Source of the DNA: Chitinophaga oryzae
Lineage (GTDB): Bacteria; Bacteroidota; Bacteroidia; Chitinophagales; Chitinophagaceae
Direction of reading: 5' to 3'
Assembly: GCF_012516375.2 (NCBI RefSeq)
Contig: NZ_CP051204.2
Span: 8,169,501 to 8,233,500 of the forward strand
DNA: 64,000 bases
The notes beneath the pieces were generated by a model, which had not been told where the DNA came from, did not search any database, and saw only the letters and a program-made list of their open reading frames with translations. This document shows, in pieces, positions 53,164 to 62,067 of the stretch. Numbering within the stretch: the stretch's first letter is position 1; every line of letters starts with the position of its first letter. The position numbers and the translations under genes are program-made.

Positions 53164-53871
53164 ATGGGACAGAAAAAACTACAACGCTTTGCTGAAATTG
53201 AGACCTTCCCCAATGTATTGATATACCCGGAAGGCATGCAGGGAAAATGGAACGAATACTTTAAAAACAACCATCCGGTCACCCTGGAACTGGCTTGTGG
53301 CAAAGGGGACTACACCCTTGGAATGGGCCGCCTGTTCAAAGACCAGAACTTCATCGGGGTAGACCTGAAAGGCAACCGCATCTGGAGAGGCGCCAAAACA
53401 GCCCTCGACGAATCACTCACCAATGTGGCTTTCCTCCGTACACAGATCGAAAAGCTGGACAATTATTTTGCGCCCGGGGAGATCAAAGACATCTGGATCA
53501 CCTTTCCGGACCCTTTTCTCCGCAAATCCAAAGCCCGCAAAAGACTGACCCACCCGCGCTTCCTGCAGCTGTACCAGCCGCTGCTGGCCACCGGCGCCAC
53601 CATCAACCTGAAAACCGATTCCCCGGAATTATATGCTTTTACGCAGGAAGTGATCGCCGCCGCCGGCCTCACCCTCGTGGAAGATATCCCGGATGTGTAC
53701 GCACTGCCGGAAGTACCCGCCCTGCTGAAAATACAGACCTACTACGAAGGCATGCACCTGGCCGACGGCCGTACCATCCGCTACCTGAAATTCCGCCTGC
53801 CCGACACACCGTTGAACTGGCGCAGCATAAAACTGCCTTCCGATGAAGCAACCGTTAGTGGAGAAGATTGA
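53164..53871 (+). CDS. trmB: tRNA (guanine-N7)-methyltransferase
   Basis: A 235-residue SAM-dependent enzyme that makes m7G46 in the variable loop of tRNA. LELACGKGDYTLGMGRLF is the SAM site, then FIGVDLKGNRIWRGAK, WITFPDPFLRKSKARKRLTHPRFL (the signature) and TDSPELYAFTQE. ATG at 53164 is preferred to GTG/other starts earlier because of the promoter. It overlaps the DUF5522 gene by 29 bases. It lies downstream of the tRNA-like RNA on the same strand. Confidence 0.95.
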   Translation: MGQKKLQRFAEIETFPNVLIYPEGMQGKWNEYFKNNHPVTLELACGKGDYTLGMGRLFKDQNFIGVDLKGNRIWRGAKTALDESLTNVAFLRTQIEKLDNYFAPGEIKDIWITFPDPFLRKSKARKRLTHPRFLQLYQPLLATGATINLKTDSPELYAFTQEVIAAAGLTLVEDIPDVYALPEVPALLKIQTYYEGMHLADGRTIRYLKFRLPDTPLNWRSIKLPSDEATVSGED

Positions 53872-54049
53872 TTTTTACTATAACGCGGAGGGCTATATGG
53901 TATTTACCGAAAAATATCACCTGGACCGGGGCTACTGCTGTGGCAACGGCTGTAAACATTGTCCATTTTCATATGAAAAAGTACCCGAACCCAAAAGGTC
54001 CGTCCTCCTCGAAAAACGCCGCAACGAAGAAAAAGACGGACGATCCTAA
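53843..54049 (+). CDS. DUF5522 protein, Cys-rich
   Basis: A 68-residue protein with GYCCGNGCKHCPFSYEKVP, the DUF5522 signature with four Cys that could bind a metal. The function is unknown. It overlaps trmB (by 29 bases) and the following MGMT-like gene (by 77 bases), so the three form a tight operon. Confidence 0.87.
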   Translation: MKQPLVEKIDFYYNAEGYMVFTEKYHLDRGYCCGNGCKHCPFSYEKVPEPKRSVLLEKRRNEEKDGRS

Positions 54050-54410
54050 GCCCGTCTCTTTCTTCGATGTGGTGTATAAAATAGCCCGCAAAATCCCCAA
54101 AGGCCGGGTAACGACCTATGGCGCCATTGCGGAAGCGGCCGGTATTAAACTAACGCCCCGCATGGTGGGCTGGGCCATGAACGGCGCCGGCAGCGCCAAA
54201 CCGGCGGTCCCCGCCCATCGCGTGGTCAACCGCATCGGAGAACTCAGTGGCCGCCAGTTCTTCGCCACTCCTACCCTCATGCAGGAACTGCTGGAACAGG
54301 AAGGGGTGACCATCAAAAACGACAAGGTCAGCGACTTCAAAAATGTATTCTGGGACCCTGGCAAACCCAAAGCTGCCACCGCCAAAAAAACTGTCAGCAA
54401 GAAAGCCTGA
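53973..54410 (+). CDS. Alkyltransferase-like (MGMT family) DNA-binding protein
   Basis: A 145-residue protein with a Lys-rich N-terminus, then FFDVVYKIARKIPKGRVTTYGAIAEAAG and PAHRVVNRIGEL. In methyltransferases the motif is PCHRV; here Ala replaces the acceptor Cys, so it cannot take up alkyl groups. Such ATL proteins bind O6-alkylguanine and hand it to nucleotide excision repair. ATG at 53973 avoids a 35-codon read through DUF5522. Confidence 0.88.
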   Translation: MKKYPNPKGPSSSKNAATKKKTDDPKPVSFFDVVYKIARKIPKGRVTTYGAIAEAAGIKLTPRMVGWAMNGAGSAKPAVPAHRVVNRIGELSGRQFFATPTLMQELLEQEGVTIKNDKVSDFKNVFWDPGKPKAATAKKTVSKKA

Positions 54411-54445
54411 GCATTAATTCCCCTGATTCACCTTATTTTTATACT

Positions 54446-54889
54446 ATGTCGATACTAAAATTAAAACTGGACCAGGAACAGTTGGTAGAGGATTTCTTTG
54501 AAAACACCCACCTGATCGGTATCGCCTCCAGCGCCCGGGATTACCAGCTCTGCTGGCAGATCAACCGACAGCTGCATACCAATTTCCGGGTCAACAATCT
54601 GCTGGAGATCACGCTCTCCAAGAAAAACAGGTCCTTCCATTTCACCGTCATGGAGTTCCACGAACCTACTAATTCTGTATCCCACTATTTCTACAACAAT
54701 CACTGCCAGGCCGAGTTCCTGCTGCCCGAGCTCAAACATATACACTTCCTTTGGATGATCAAGGGCGACTATTACCAGGCGGACGATGTCAAAAAATTAT
54801 TGGAACAATTACGCCTTGTTCCCCTCGTACAATTAGTATCTTTACTGGATACAAGAGAGATCAAAAATAAAATGAACCTCATTTTTTAG
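54446..54889 (+). CDS. IPExxxVDY family protein
   Basis: A 147-residue protein: ENTHLIGIASSARDYQLCWQINRQL near the N-terminus and LLPELKHIHFLWMIKGDY in the family-defining position (LPExxxIHF here in place of IPExxxVDY). The family is restricted to Bacteroidota and has no known function. Confidence 0.78.
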   Translation: MSILKLKLDQEQLVEDFFENTHLIGIASSARDYQLCWQINRQLHTNFRVNNLLEITLSKKNRSFHFTVMEFHEPTNSVSHYFYNNHCQAEFLLPELKHIHFLWMIKGDYYQADDVKKLLEQLRLVPLVQLVSLLDTREIKNKMNLIF

Positions 54890-54981
54890 GACAGGAAGAC
54901 GACCTGAAGCTGTTACAGCACTTAATAATTTGACCAGTAACCTAGTGAATTGCCACATTTTCACCTTTAAACACTCGCTGT

Positions 54982-55212
54982 ATGTGGGAAGAAAAAGACA
55001 ATCAATTGCACCGGGCCTTTACCTTTAAAGATTTCCGGGAAGCATTCGGGTTTATGACCCGGGTGGCGCTGGTCGCAGAAAAAATGGATCACCATCCCTA
55101 CTGGACCAATGTCTACAACAAGGTAGACATCTATCTGACTACACATGATGCGGGCAATGTAGTGACAGAAAAAGACCGGGCGCTGGCGAAAGCAATCGAT
55201 CAATTATTATAA
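54982..55212 (+). CDS. phhB: 4a-hydroxytetrahydrobiopterin dehydratase
   Basis: A 76-residue protein with the dehydratase motif [27 protein letters not shown] (His-His-Pro). It regenerates pterin cofactor for aromatic amino acid hydroxylases and can bind DNA-regulatory partners in other organisms. It is shorter than the usual 95-110 residues because the N-terminal strand is missing or starts earlier without ATG. A phenylalanine hydroxylase is not in the window. Confidence 0.87.
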   Translation: MWEEKDNQLHRAFTFKDFREAFGFMTRVALVAEKMDHHPYWTNVYNKVDIYLTTHDAGNVVTEKDRALAKAIDQLL

Positions 55213-55231
55213 TCAAATCCATACACCATTT

Positions 55232-57313
55232 GTGAAGCGCATTATTATTTTAATGCTGTTGTTGTACTGTTACGCCGTAGGCGCCCTTGCCGTTACCCCC
55301 GCTCCGGACACCCTGATAGCAAAAGACGACTTTGCTGCCTCGGCCCTGGACCTGCGTCCCTACATAAACAGTCTCTCCGACCCCGAGGGCCATCTGACCA
55401 TACAGCAGGTGGTACACCTCCCTTTTGCGTCTTCCCCCCGGTATTTTCACAACTTCAAGAAAAATAACGGCCAGGTCAATAACTGCTGGTTCAGGCTGCA
55501 AATAAAAAATGAAGGCACCGACAGCCTCTCCGCCATCCTCTTTGCCGGATGGCACGACTTCATGTACTGGTACGCCAAACCACCCGGCGACAGCGCCGCC
55601 CTGCTGATGCAGACAGGCCTGATGTATGACAAAGGCGGCGTGGAAAGATGGGACCACTACGGTTTTAACGTCAGCGTGCCTCCCGGCCAGGTCCGCACTT
55701 TTTATCTCCATATCATCAACAAATCGTACAACGAAAACCCGCTCATGCCCACCCTCTTCAGCGAGCAGGCTTTTGCCCGGTTCCATAACAGGGAACAGGA
55801 CAGCTACCGCAAAGAGGCCGTCATCATACAGGTGCTGCTGGGCATGCTCCTTGTTTTCTTCAGCATCTCCGTTATCAACTACATCCAGTTGCCCGACCGG
55901 TCGTATATCTACTTTGCCATTTATATCCTCGGGCTGATCCTGTTTTTTGCGCTGCGGCTGGAAAGTAAGCCCTATCAGCTTTCTTTTTTCCACCGCTGGC
56001 CCATGCTGAAATATTACTGGGACATACCGGGGCTGCTGTTCTGTTTTTATCTTATGTACCTCATGTTCGGCAATACCTTCCTGAACCTGAAAGAGCGGTA
56101 TCCTTTTATGGAACAGGTGTTCACCTGGGTGTCTACGGTGGTGGGAGGGCTGATCATTGTTTGTATCTATTGTATTCTGATGGAGCAATACCATCTGCCG
56201 GTAATCATCTACAGTTATGTTTATTTCTGTACGCTGGTTCCCTTCCTGGTGGTGTTTGTAGCGCTGGCCAGACGTTCCCGCCATCATCCGCTGGTGCGCT
56301 TTTTCCTGTACGGGTCGGTATGCCTGTACCTGGCCTGCCTCGGCTCTTTCCTCATGCATATCAGGCCATTGGGACTGCTGAGCGCTTTAGGCGAGCTGGC
56401 TGCGCCCAGTATGCTGCTCATCGGCGGCGTATTGCTGCAGGCCATGTTTTTCCTGGCCGGCCTCAGTTACCGCAACAAACTGGTGCACCTGGAAAGGACC
56501 CGTACCCAGGAGTTGCTGATTAAACAACTGAATAAGAACAAGGAGCTGCAACACAAGCTCAACGAGCAGTTGGAGGAACTGGTAAAAGAGCAGACCACCG
56601 AAATACTCCGCAAGAAACAGGAGCTGGAAGAACAACGCAAGATACAGCTGGAAACGGAGTACGATAAAAAGCTCACCGAGATAGAACTCAAAGCCATCCG
56701 GGCGCAGATCAATCCTCACTTTATCTTCAACTGCCTGAATTCCATACAGCTGTTTGTAATGCAGCGCGATTATGAGTATGCCCAGAAATACCTGTCCGAC
56801 TTTTCCTACCTGATCCGGAAAACGCTGGATTTCTCCCGGCGTAACTTTATATCCCTTGCTGACGAGATCACCTATCTCAACACCTATCTGGGCCTTGAGA
56901 AAATGCGGTTTGAGAACAGGATGGAATATGAAATCGTGGTGGACCCGGAGATAGCTACCGCGGAACTGGAGATCCCGGCCATGCTGTTGCAGCCCTATGT
57001 GGAAAACGCCGTCAAGCATGGTATGACCAATCCGCAGCAGCCCATCGGCCAGCTGTCTATCCGTTTCACACAGGTTGCCGCAGACATGCTTGAATGCGTG
57101 ATTGCCGACAATGGTATTGGTATTGCCCGCTCCCGTTCTTTACGCACGCTGCCGAAGCACCACCAGTCGTCGGGCATGGAGATCAGCCAGAACAGGGCCG
57201 AGCTGCTGAATAAAATGTATAATACGGAGATCCATATAGAAATCATTGACCTGTCAGCGCGGAACGAAGCTGAAAGCGGTACGGTGGTAAAGATCCTGAT
57301 ACCTCAACTGTAA
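55232..57313 (+). CDS. Sensor histidine kinase, 7TMR-DISM and LytS type
   Basis: A 693-residue sensor. A signal peptide is followed by a periplasmic DISM-type domain (about 30-185), seven membrane segments (about 195-410), a coiled coil (about 420-480) and the LytS kinase domain. The phosphoacceptor is His496 in NPHFIFNCLNS; ENAVKHGM and DNGIGIARS are the N and G boxes. GTG at 55232 is the start. The next gene is its LytTR regulator (34-base gap). Confidence 0.93.
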   Translation: MKRIIILMLLLYCYAVGALAVTPAPDTLIAKDDFAASALDLRPYINSLSDPEGHLTIQQVVHLPFASSPRYFHNFKKNNGQVNNCWFRLQIKNEGTDSLSAILFAGWHDFMYWYAKPPGDSAALLMQTGLMYDKGGVERWDHYGFNVSVPPGQVRTFYLHIINKSYNENPLMPTLFSEQAFARFHNREQDSYRKEAVIIQVLLGMLLVFFSISVINYIQLPDRSYIYFAIYILGLILFFALRLESKPYQLSFFHRWPMLKYYWDIPGLLFCFYLMYLMFGNTFLNLKERYPFMEQVFTWVSTVVGGLIIVCIYCILMEQYHLPVIIYSYVYFCTLVPFLVVFVALARRSRHHPLVRFFLYGSVCLYLACLGSFLMHIRPLGLLSALGELAAPSMLLIGGVLLQAMFFLAGLSYRNKLVHLERTRTQELLIKQLNKNKELQHKLNEQLEELVKEQTTEILRKKQELEEQRKIQLETEYDKKLTEIELKAIRAQINPHFIFNCLNSIQLFVMQRDYEYAQKYLSDFSYLIRKTLDFSRRNFISLADEITYLNTYLGLEKMRFENRMEYEIVVDPEIATAELEIPAMLLQPYVENAVKHGMTNPQQPIGQLSIRFTQVAADMLECVIADNGIGIARSRSLRTLPKHHQSSGMEISQNRAELLNKMYNTEIHIEIIDLSARNEAESGTVVKILIPQL

Positions 57314-57347
57314 TATATACGTAAACGTTAGTTAGCAACATACTGTT

Positions 57348-58097
57348 ATGATAAAAGCAGTGATTATTGATGATGAGCGAAACAGCAGGGACATCATCGC
57401 CCTGATGCTGGAAAAATATTGCCCCGAAGTAACGGTAGCGGCTACGGCCTCCGACTGTGCAGAAGGTATTGCGCGGATCAGGGAGCATCAGCCGGAGCTG
57501 GTATTCCTTGACCTTGAAATGCCTGATGGCACCGGCTTTGACGTGCTGTTGGGCACACGGGAGGACGTTTCTTTTGAAGCAGTGTTTGTGACCGCCTTTG
57601 AGAAGAAGTTCCTGCACGTGATCCGTTGCGCCGAAGTGGAGCTGATCCTCAAACCGATCGATAAGGAAAGCCTGTTGCAGGCCGTTTCGCTGGTGCGTGA
57701 CCGGATTGCGGGCAATAGCAGCAAACAACGCTACCAGGTGCTGCTGGAGAACTTTCACAACCTGCAGCAGGCGTCGTGGAAACTGCTGGTGCAGGACACT
57801 AACGGAGACACCCAAACGATATTTCTTCCTGCCGTAGAATGCCTGGAGGCCCGGCAGGAGAACTGCCTTTTCCGGATGAATTACGGCCAGGAACTGCTGG
57901 CGGAGCGGCCTTTCCGGTATTACGCCGATTTGTTTTCCTCGCTTGCTTTTTACCAGGTGAATAATATGCAGATGATACAGCTGTCGAATATCAGCCAGAT
58001 CGATGCCAGTCATGGCAGGGTGGTGCTCAAAAGTGGCATGGTGGTGGAGATTACAGAGCGCCGCCGGAAGGACTTATTGGGCCGGTTGCAGCGGTAG
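57348..58097 (+). CDS. LytTR family response regulator
   Basis: A 249-residue regulator: receiver domain (about 1-120; IIDDERNSRD, phospho-Asp55 in FLDLEMPD, Lys102 in LKPID) and LytTR DNA-binding domain (about 140-245; CLEARQENCLFRMNYG ... VVEITERRRKDLLGRL). It pairs with the upstream kinase. The targets are unknown. Confidence 0.95.
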   Translation: MIKAVIIDDERNSRDIIALMLEKYCPEVTVAATASDCAEGIARIREHQPELVFLDLEMPDGTGFDVLLGTREDVSFEAVFVTAFEKKFLHVIRCAEVELILKPIDKESLLQAVSLVRDRIAGNSSKQRYQVLLENFHNLQQASWKLLVQDTNGDTQTIFLPAVECLEARQENCLFRMNYGQELLAERPFRYYADLFSSLAFYQVNNMQMIQLSNISQIDASHGRVVLKSGMVVEITERRRKDLLGRLQR

Positions 58098-58395
58098 CGC
58101 GGCATCGCGGAAAAATTGTATTTGATAACTACTGGTTTATCCGGGGTTTACGCCCGCTGTATTACGCAATTTGAAAATTTTAAGGCCCCTCGTTCAATTT
58201 CCTTCAAAAAACATCCTCTTTTTTAGCGGGCAGAGCAAAGGGGTACCTGTTTTTTTTCTTTTTGATGCTGTTGCGCGGAGAATACGTAACAATTATTTAA
58301 CAAAAAAATTTGGTGGAATAGGTTTTGGTTGTAATTTTGACTCGTCAAACAAAAAAGTCAGACAGTCAGACTTTGGAAATTTGACGAAACAAACT
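58098..58395. other. Regulatory gap upstream of the TetR gene
   Basis: About 300 bases without a gene. The last 60 carry the operator-like repeats listed separately. The rest is T-rich and shows no terminator of normal form. Confidence 0.5.
58336..58371 (+). promoter_or_regulatory. Operator-like repeats before the TetR gene
   Basis: TTTGACTCGTCAAA (58336-58349) is a perfect dyad of 6 + 2 + 6. GTCAGAC then occurs twice at an 8-base step (58357-58363 and 58365-58371). They end 25 bases before the TetR ATG and fit self-regulation. Confidence 0.55.
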
Positions 58396-59034
58396 ATGGC
58401 AGAGTTAGACCAGAAGCGAACACTTATTCTTGAGGCCGCTTTAAAGCGGTTCAAAAGGTTCGGGCTGTCTAAAACTACTATGGAAGAGATCGCCAGGGAT
58501 CTGGACATCTCAAAAGGGTCTTTGTATTATTATTTTTCAGATAAGGAATCCATTTATGTAGCGGTAGTGGAGCGCATGATCGCGGACTGTTTCATTGACA
58601 TGTCGGCGTTTGTGGAAACGGCCCCTTCTACCGATGCGATTATTAACCGGTATCTGGAGTTGAAGGAAACCATGTTGATCGAGTATCATTTTCTGTTTGG
58701 TATTAACCAATGGATAAAAGATATGCCATCTTCTTTGATGCGGCAGACGATAGAGTTGCTGCAGACGGTGGAAATTTCCTTCCTTTCCGCCGTTATCAGA
58801 AAAGGGATCAGCCTCGGGGAACTGAACGAAGATATTGACGCTGACGATACAGCGCAGTTGTTGATCAACGTATTATTCGGTTTATGGGTAATATGGTGCA
58901 AGTGGCAGGCAACAGGCTTTGATCCGCAGGACCGGGAAGGGCTGCATTGTTTTATGCAGCGGGAAAAAAAGGTATTGGACATTTTCTTTAATGGATTAAG
59001 ATATAGACCAGCAATCAACCAGGCTAGGCTTTAA
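58396..59034 (+). CDS. TetR family transcriptional regulator
   Basis: A 213-residue repressor. The N-terminal helix-turn-helix is at about 10-55 (TLILEAALKRFKRFGLSKTTMEEIARDLDISKGSLYYYFSDKES). The C-terminal ligand-binding region is divergent. ATG at 58396 is chosen over a much longer open frame because the family begins here and the operators lie upstream. The outer-membrane gene follows after 62 bases and is a likely target. Confidence 0.92.
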   Translation: MAELDQKRTLILEAALKRFKRFGLSKTTMEEIARDLDISKGSLYYYFSDKESIYVAVVERMIADCFIDMSAFVETAPSTDAIINRYLELKETMLIEYHFLFGINQWIKDMPSSLMRQTIELLQTVEISFLSAVIRKGISLGELNEDIDADDTAQLLINVLFGLWVIWCKWQATGFDPQDREGLHCFMQREKKVLDIFFNGLRYRPAINQARL

Positions 59035-59096
59035 TGTATGTAGAAGAATCAAAGACAGAGAGAACAGTTTTAATGTATATTTAAATTTTACGAAAG

Positions 59097-59711
59097 ATGA
59101 AAAAGTTGATTGTAATGGCCGCAGTAGCACTGTTCGGCACACAAGTAGCTAAGGCACAGTTATCAAAAGGCGATGTTATCCTGGGTGGAAATGTTAATGT
59201 AAAAACCACTTCAGCGAAAGTAAAAGACACTGACAACAAAACCACCAATACTTCTTTTGGTGTTAGCCCTAAAGTAGGTTACGCACTGAACTCTAACTGG
59301 GTAATCGGTGTTTTTGCTGAAACTCAGTTTGGCAACAAAAAAGTTTCTACTGCAACCGGTGATGTAAAAACTAAAACCCTGGATATCACTCCTGGTGTAT
59401 TCGTTCGCAACTACCACATGATTGGCCAGAGCAAATTTGCATTCTTTGCTGAAGCAAATGCCGGCTACGGTTTCGGTAACACTAAAGTAGAAGGCAACAA
59501 AACTGAAAGCTACACTGGCTTCAACGTAAACGTACTGCCTGGTATCACTTACTTCGTGACTAAACACTTCATGATTGAAGGTGCATTTGGTGGCCTGGGT
59601 TACTCTTACGCCCAGCACAAAGCTGAAGGAACTGGTGTTAAAACCAACGTTAGCGACTTCGATTTCAACTTCACCAAACAGCTGAACCTGGGTGTGAACT
59701 TCATTTTCTAG
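59097..59711 (+). CDS. Outer-membrane beta-barrel protein
   Basis: A 204-residue protein with a signal peptide (ends VAKAQ), eight or so amphipathic strands (for example VSPKVGYALNSNWVIGVFAE, FAFFAEANAGYGFGN, FMIEGAFGGLGYSYAQ) and a terminal Phe (LNLGVNFIF), as expected for Bam substrates. The small-OMP family is very common in Bacteroidota; its function is unknown. Codon use is more A/T-rich and uniform than in neighbours, in line with high expression. Confidence 0.88.
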   Translation: MKKLIVMAAVALFGTQVAKAQLSKGDVILGGNVNVKTTSAKVKDTDNKTTNTSFGVSPKVGYALNSNWVIGVFAETQFGNKKVSTATGDVKTKTLDITPGVFVRNYHMIGQSKFAFFAEANAGYGFGNTKVEGNKTESYTGFNVNVLPGITYFVTKHFMIEGAFGGLGYSYAQHKAEGTGVKTNVSDFDFNFTKQLNLGVNFIF

Positions 59712-59766
59712 TCCGTATTGATTGAATGTTTTACATAAGAAAGTCAAAAGGTTAGATAGATTGGAT

Positions 59767-59801
59767 AATCCCGCTGCAGTATTACTGTAGCGGGATTCTT
59801 G
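59767..59801 (+). terminator. Terminator after the outer-membrane gene
   Basis: AATCCCGCT pairs with AGCGGGATT, with a partial inner GCAG / CTGT pairing, then CTTGTTTT. Confidence 0.85.
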
Positions 59802-59843
59802 TTTTACGTGCATTTTGTTTTGCCAGATACATATATGACGCAC

Positions 59844-59875
59844 AAAAAAGCCCCGCCGGTATGGCGGGGCTTTTT
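59844..59875. terminator. Bidirectional terminator next to rho
   Basis: AAAAAGCCCCGCC and its complement form a 13-bp stem with a 5-nt loop; A and T runs on both sides. It ends rho (minus strand). Confidence 0.92.
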
Positions 59876-59896
59876 CATTATTAGTTGGACTCCTGA

Positions 59897-61606
59897 TTAT
59901 CCGTTCATGGAGATCAGGAATTCTTCGTTGTTTTTGGTACCACGCATATGCTGCAGCATGAAGTGCATGGATTCGTCTGTATTCATGTCTGCCAGGTGAT
60001 TGCGCAGGATGTGGATACGTTTGAGCGCGTCCTTGTCGAGCAGCAGATCGTCGCGGCGGGTAGAAGACGCAGATACGTCGATTGCCGGGAAGATACGTTT
60101 GTTGGCCAGTTTGCGGTCCAGCGCCAGCTCCATGTTACCGGTACCTTTAAACTCTTCGAAGATCACCTCGTCCATTTTGGAACCTGTATCAATCAGGGCA
60201 GTGGCCAGAATGGTAAGGGAACCGCCGTGTTCTATTTTACGGGCGGCGCCGAAGAATTGTTTGGGTTTCTGCATGGCGTTGGCTTCCACGCCACCGCTCA
60301 GCACCTTGCCGGAGGCAGGGGCAACGGTATTGTGGGCTCTTGCCAGACGGGTGATGGAGTCGAGCAGGATCACTACATCGTGGCCGCATTCTACCAGGCG
60401 TTTTGCTTTCTGCAAAGCGATAGCAGACACTTTCACGTGTTTTTCTGCCGGTTCGTCGAACGTAGAGGCGATAACTTCCGCTTTTACGCTGCGTTCCATA
60501 TCGGTCACCTCTTCCGGACGTTCATCGATCAGCACCACCATCAGATAGATTTCGGGGTGGTTGGTGGCGATGGCGTTGGCTACTTCTTTCAGCAGCATGG
60601 TTTTACCCACTTTCGGCTGCGCTACGATGAGGCCGCGCTGTCCTTTACCGATAGGGGTAAACATATCCATGATACGGGTGGAGTAGTTATTGGACGTGGT
60701 GGTGAGCTTCAGTTTCTCGAAGGGGAACAGCGGCGTCAGGTAGTCGAAAGGCACACGGTCGCGTACTTCTTCCGGCGACTTGCCGTTGATGGTTTCCACT
60801 TTCAGCAGTGCAAAATACTTCTCTCCTTCTTTCGGCGGACGAACGGAACCGTTCACAGTGTCACCGGTTTTCAGGCCAAACAGTTTGATCTGGGAAGGAG
60901 ATACATAAATATCATCCGGGGAGCTCAGGTAGTTATAATCAGAGGAGCGGAGGAAACCATAGCCGTCGGGCATCATTTCCAGTACGCCTTCACTCAGGAT
61001 CACACCGTCGAACTCAATGTTAAAAGCTACGTCCTTTTTAGGATAGCGCTGTTTCTGCGCAGCAGGAACAACCGGGTCCAGACCTTCCGGCATCACAAAA
61101 TCATCGTCCTCCTCTTCTTCTTCCAGTGCCGGAACAGGTGCTGCTTCCTCTTCTTCTTCCGCTTCATCTTCGGTGAAAGCAGGAATGATGATATCATCAT
61201 CATCGTCAAAAGTGAGCGAAGGAATGCTGTCCAGGTCTATATCGAAATCTTTTATTTTGGATTTAGCTGCCGGAGCGGGAGCGGGTTCTGCTTCCACTTC
61301 TTTTGTTTTGCTTCCGGAAACTTTTTTGGTAGATTTTTTAGCGGCTGGTTTTTCTTCCGCGGCGGAGGAGGGTTCTTCAGTCTCTTGATGCGCTTCTTCT
61401 TTCTTTACAGGTTTGCGTTTGCGTGCTTTTTTCTCTTCTCCGTTGGACTGGTTATCTTCTGAGGCCATCACTGCTTGTTTGTCCAGAATTTTGTAGATCA
61501 GGTCCTGTTTGTTCAATTTTTTCGCGTTGGGAACATCAAGCTTCTCTGCAATGTCAAGCAGCTCAGGAACGAGCATGTCGTTCAATTGTAAGATGTCGTA
61601 CATCAT
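59897..61606 (-). CDS. rho: Transcription termination factor Rho, with long charged N-terminal part
   Basis: A 569-residue ATP-dependent RNA helicase. The N-terminal Rho-N domain (about 1-40; [20 protein letters not shown]) is followed by about 140 residues of Lys/Glu/Asp/Pro/Ala-rich, probably disordered sequence, then the RNA-binding and ATPase domains ([20 protein letters not shown] is the P-loop; [26 protein letters not shown]). ATG at 61606 is preferred to TTG four codons earlier. E. coli Rho has 419 residues; the extra length is the insert. Confidence 0.96.
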   Translation of the reverse strand: MMYDILQLNDMLVPELLDIAEKLDVPNAKKLNKQDLIYKILDKQAVMASEDNQSNGEEKKARKRKPVKKEEAHQETEEPSSAAEEKPAAKKSTKKVSGSKTKEVEAEPAPAPAAKSKIKDFDIDLDSIPSLTFDDDDDIIIPAFTEDEAEEEEEAAPVPALEEEEEDDDFVMPEGLDPVVPAAQKQRYPKKDVAFNIEFDGVILSEGVLEMMPDGYGFLRSSDYNYLSSPDDIYVSPSQIKLFGLKTGDTVNGSVRPPKEGEKYFALLKVETINGKSPEEVRDRVPFDYLTPLFPFEKLKLTTTSNNYSTRIMDMFTPIGKGQRGLIVAQPKVGKTMLLKEVANAIATNHPEIYLMVVLIDERPEEVTDMERSVKAEVIASTFDEPAEKHVKVSAIALQKAKRLVECGHDVVILLDSITRLARAHNTVAPASGKVLSGGVEANAMQKPKQFFGAARKIEHGGSLTILATALIDTGSKMDEVIFEEFKGTGNMELALDRKLANKRIFPAIDVSASSTRRDDLLLDKDALKRIHILRNHLADMNTDESMHFMLQHMRGTKNNEEFLISMNG

Positions 61607-62067
61607 CTGTGTTGTCAAATTTTAGAAGTGTTGTGAGGCGGGTACCACTGCATACCAACATACACCAATTACAAATAATTGTTTTGTGTCAAGAAATTTA
61701 ATAGATTATTAAATTTGATAGGGAATGATTGAGTTTAGGAACTGCTGATGAAGGCGTGAATTTGAACTTAATCAGTCAGATTATACCGCAAGATTAAAAC
61801 AAGTTTTATTATTATCCAAAAAAATTTCAGCCCAAACGCCCCGCAGTCACCGTTGTGACGCTATTCCGGCTTCGCTGTTCCGGCTATAAATGCGGAAGGG
61901 CGCGGCCCTCAAAACCCGCCCCCCACATATATCCTTTTTTGTATTATATCCATTTTTAACATTTTTTTTGCAACCCGGCAGGACTAATTATCTTGTAGCG
62001 GCCGGCATAAGATGCTATGGACTATGGCGGAGAACACTTATTTTTGCAATCCAAAATTTAATTTTTT
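61607..62067. other. Divergent regulatory gap between rho and asnS
   Basis: About 460 bases without a credible gene. It holds the rho promoter region (T-rich, 61670-61720) and the asnS -7 box. A piece at 61845-61925 is GC-rich and could fold. Confidence 0.5.
62039..62046 (+). promoter_or_regulatory. -7 box for asnS
   Basis: TATTTTTG, a perfect TAnnTTTG, lies 21 bases before the asnS ATG. Confidence 0.5.
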
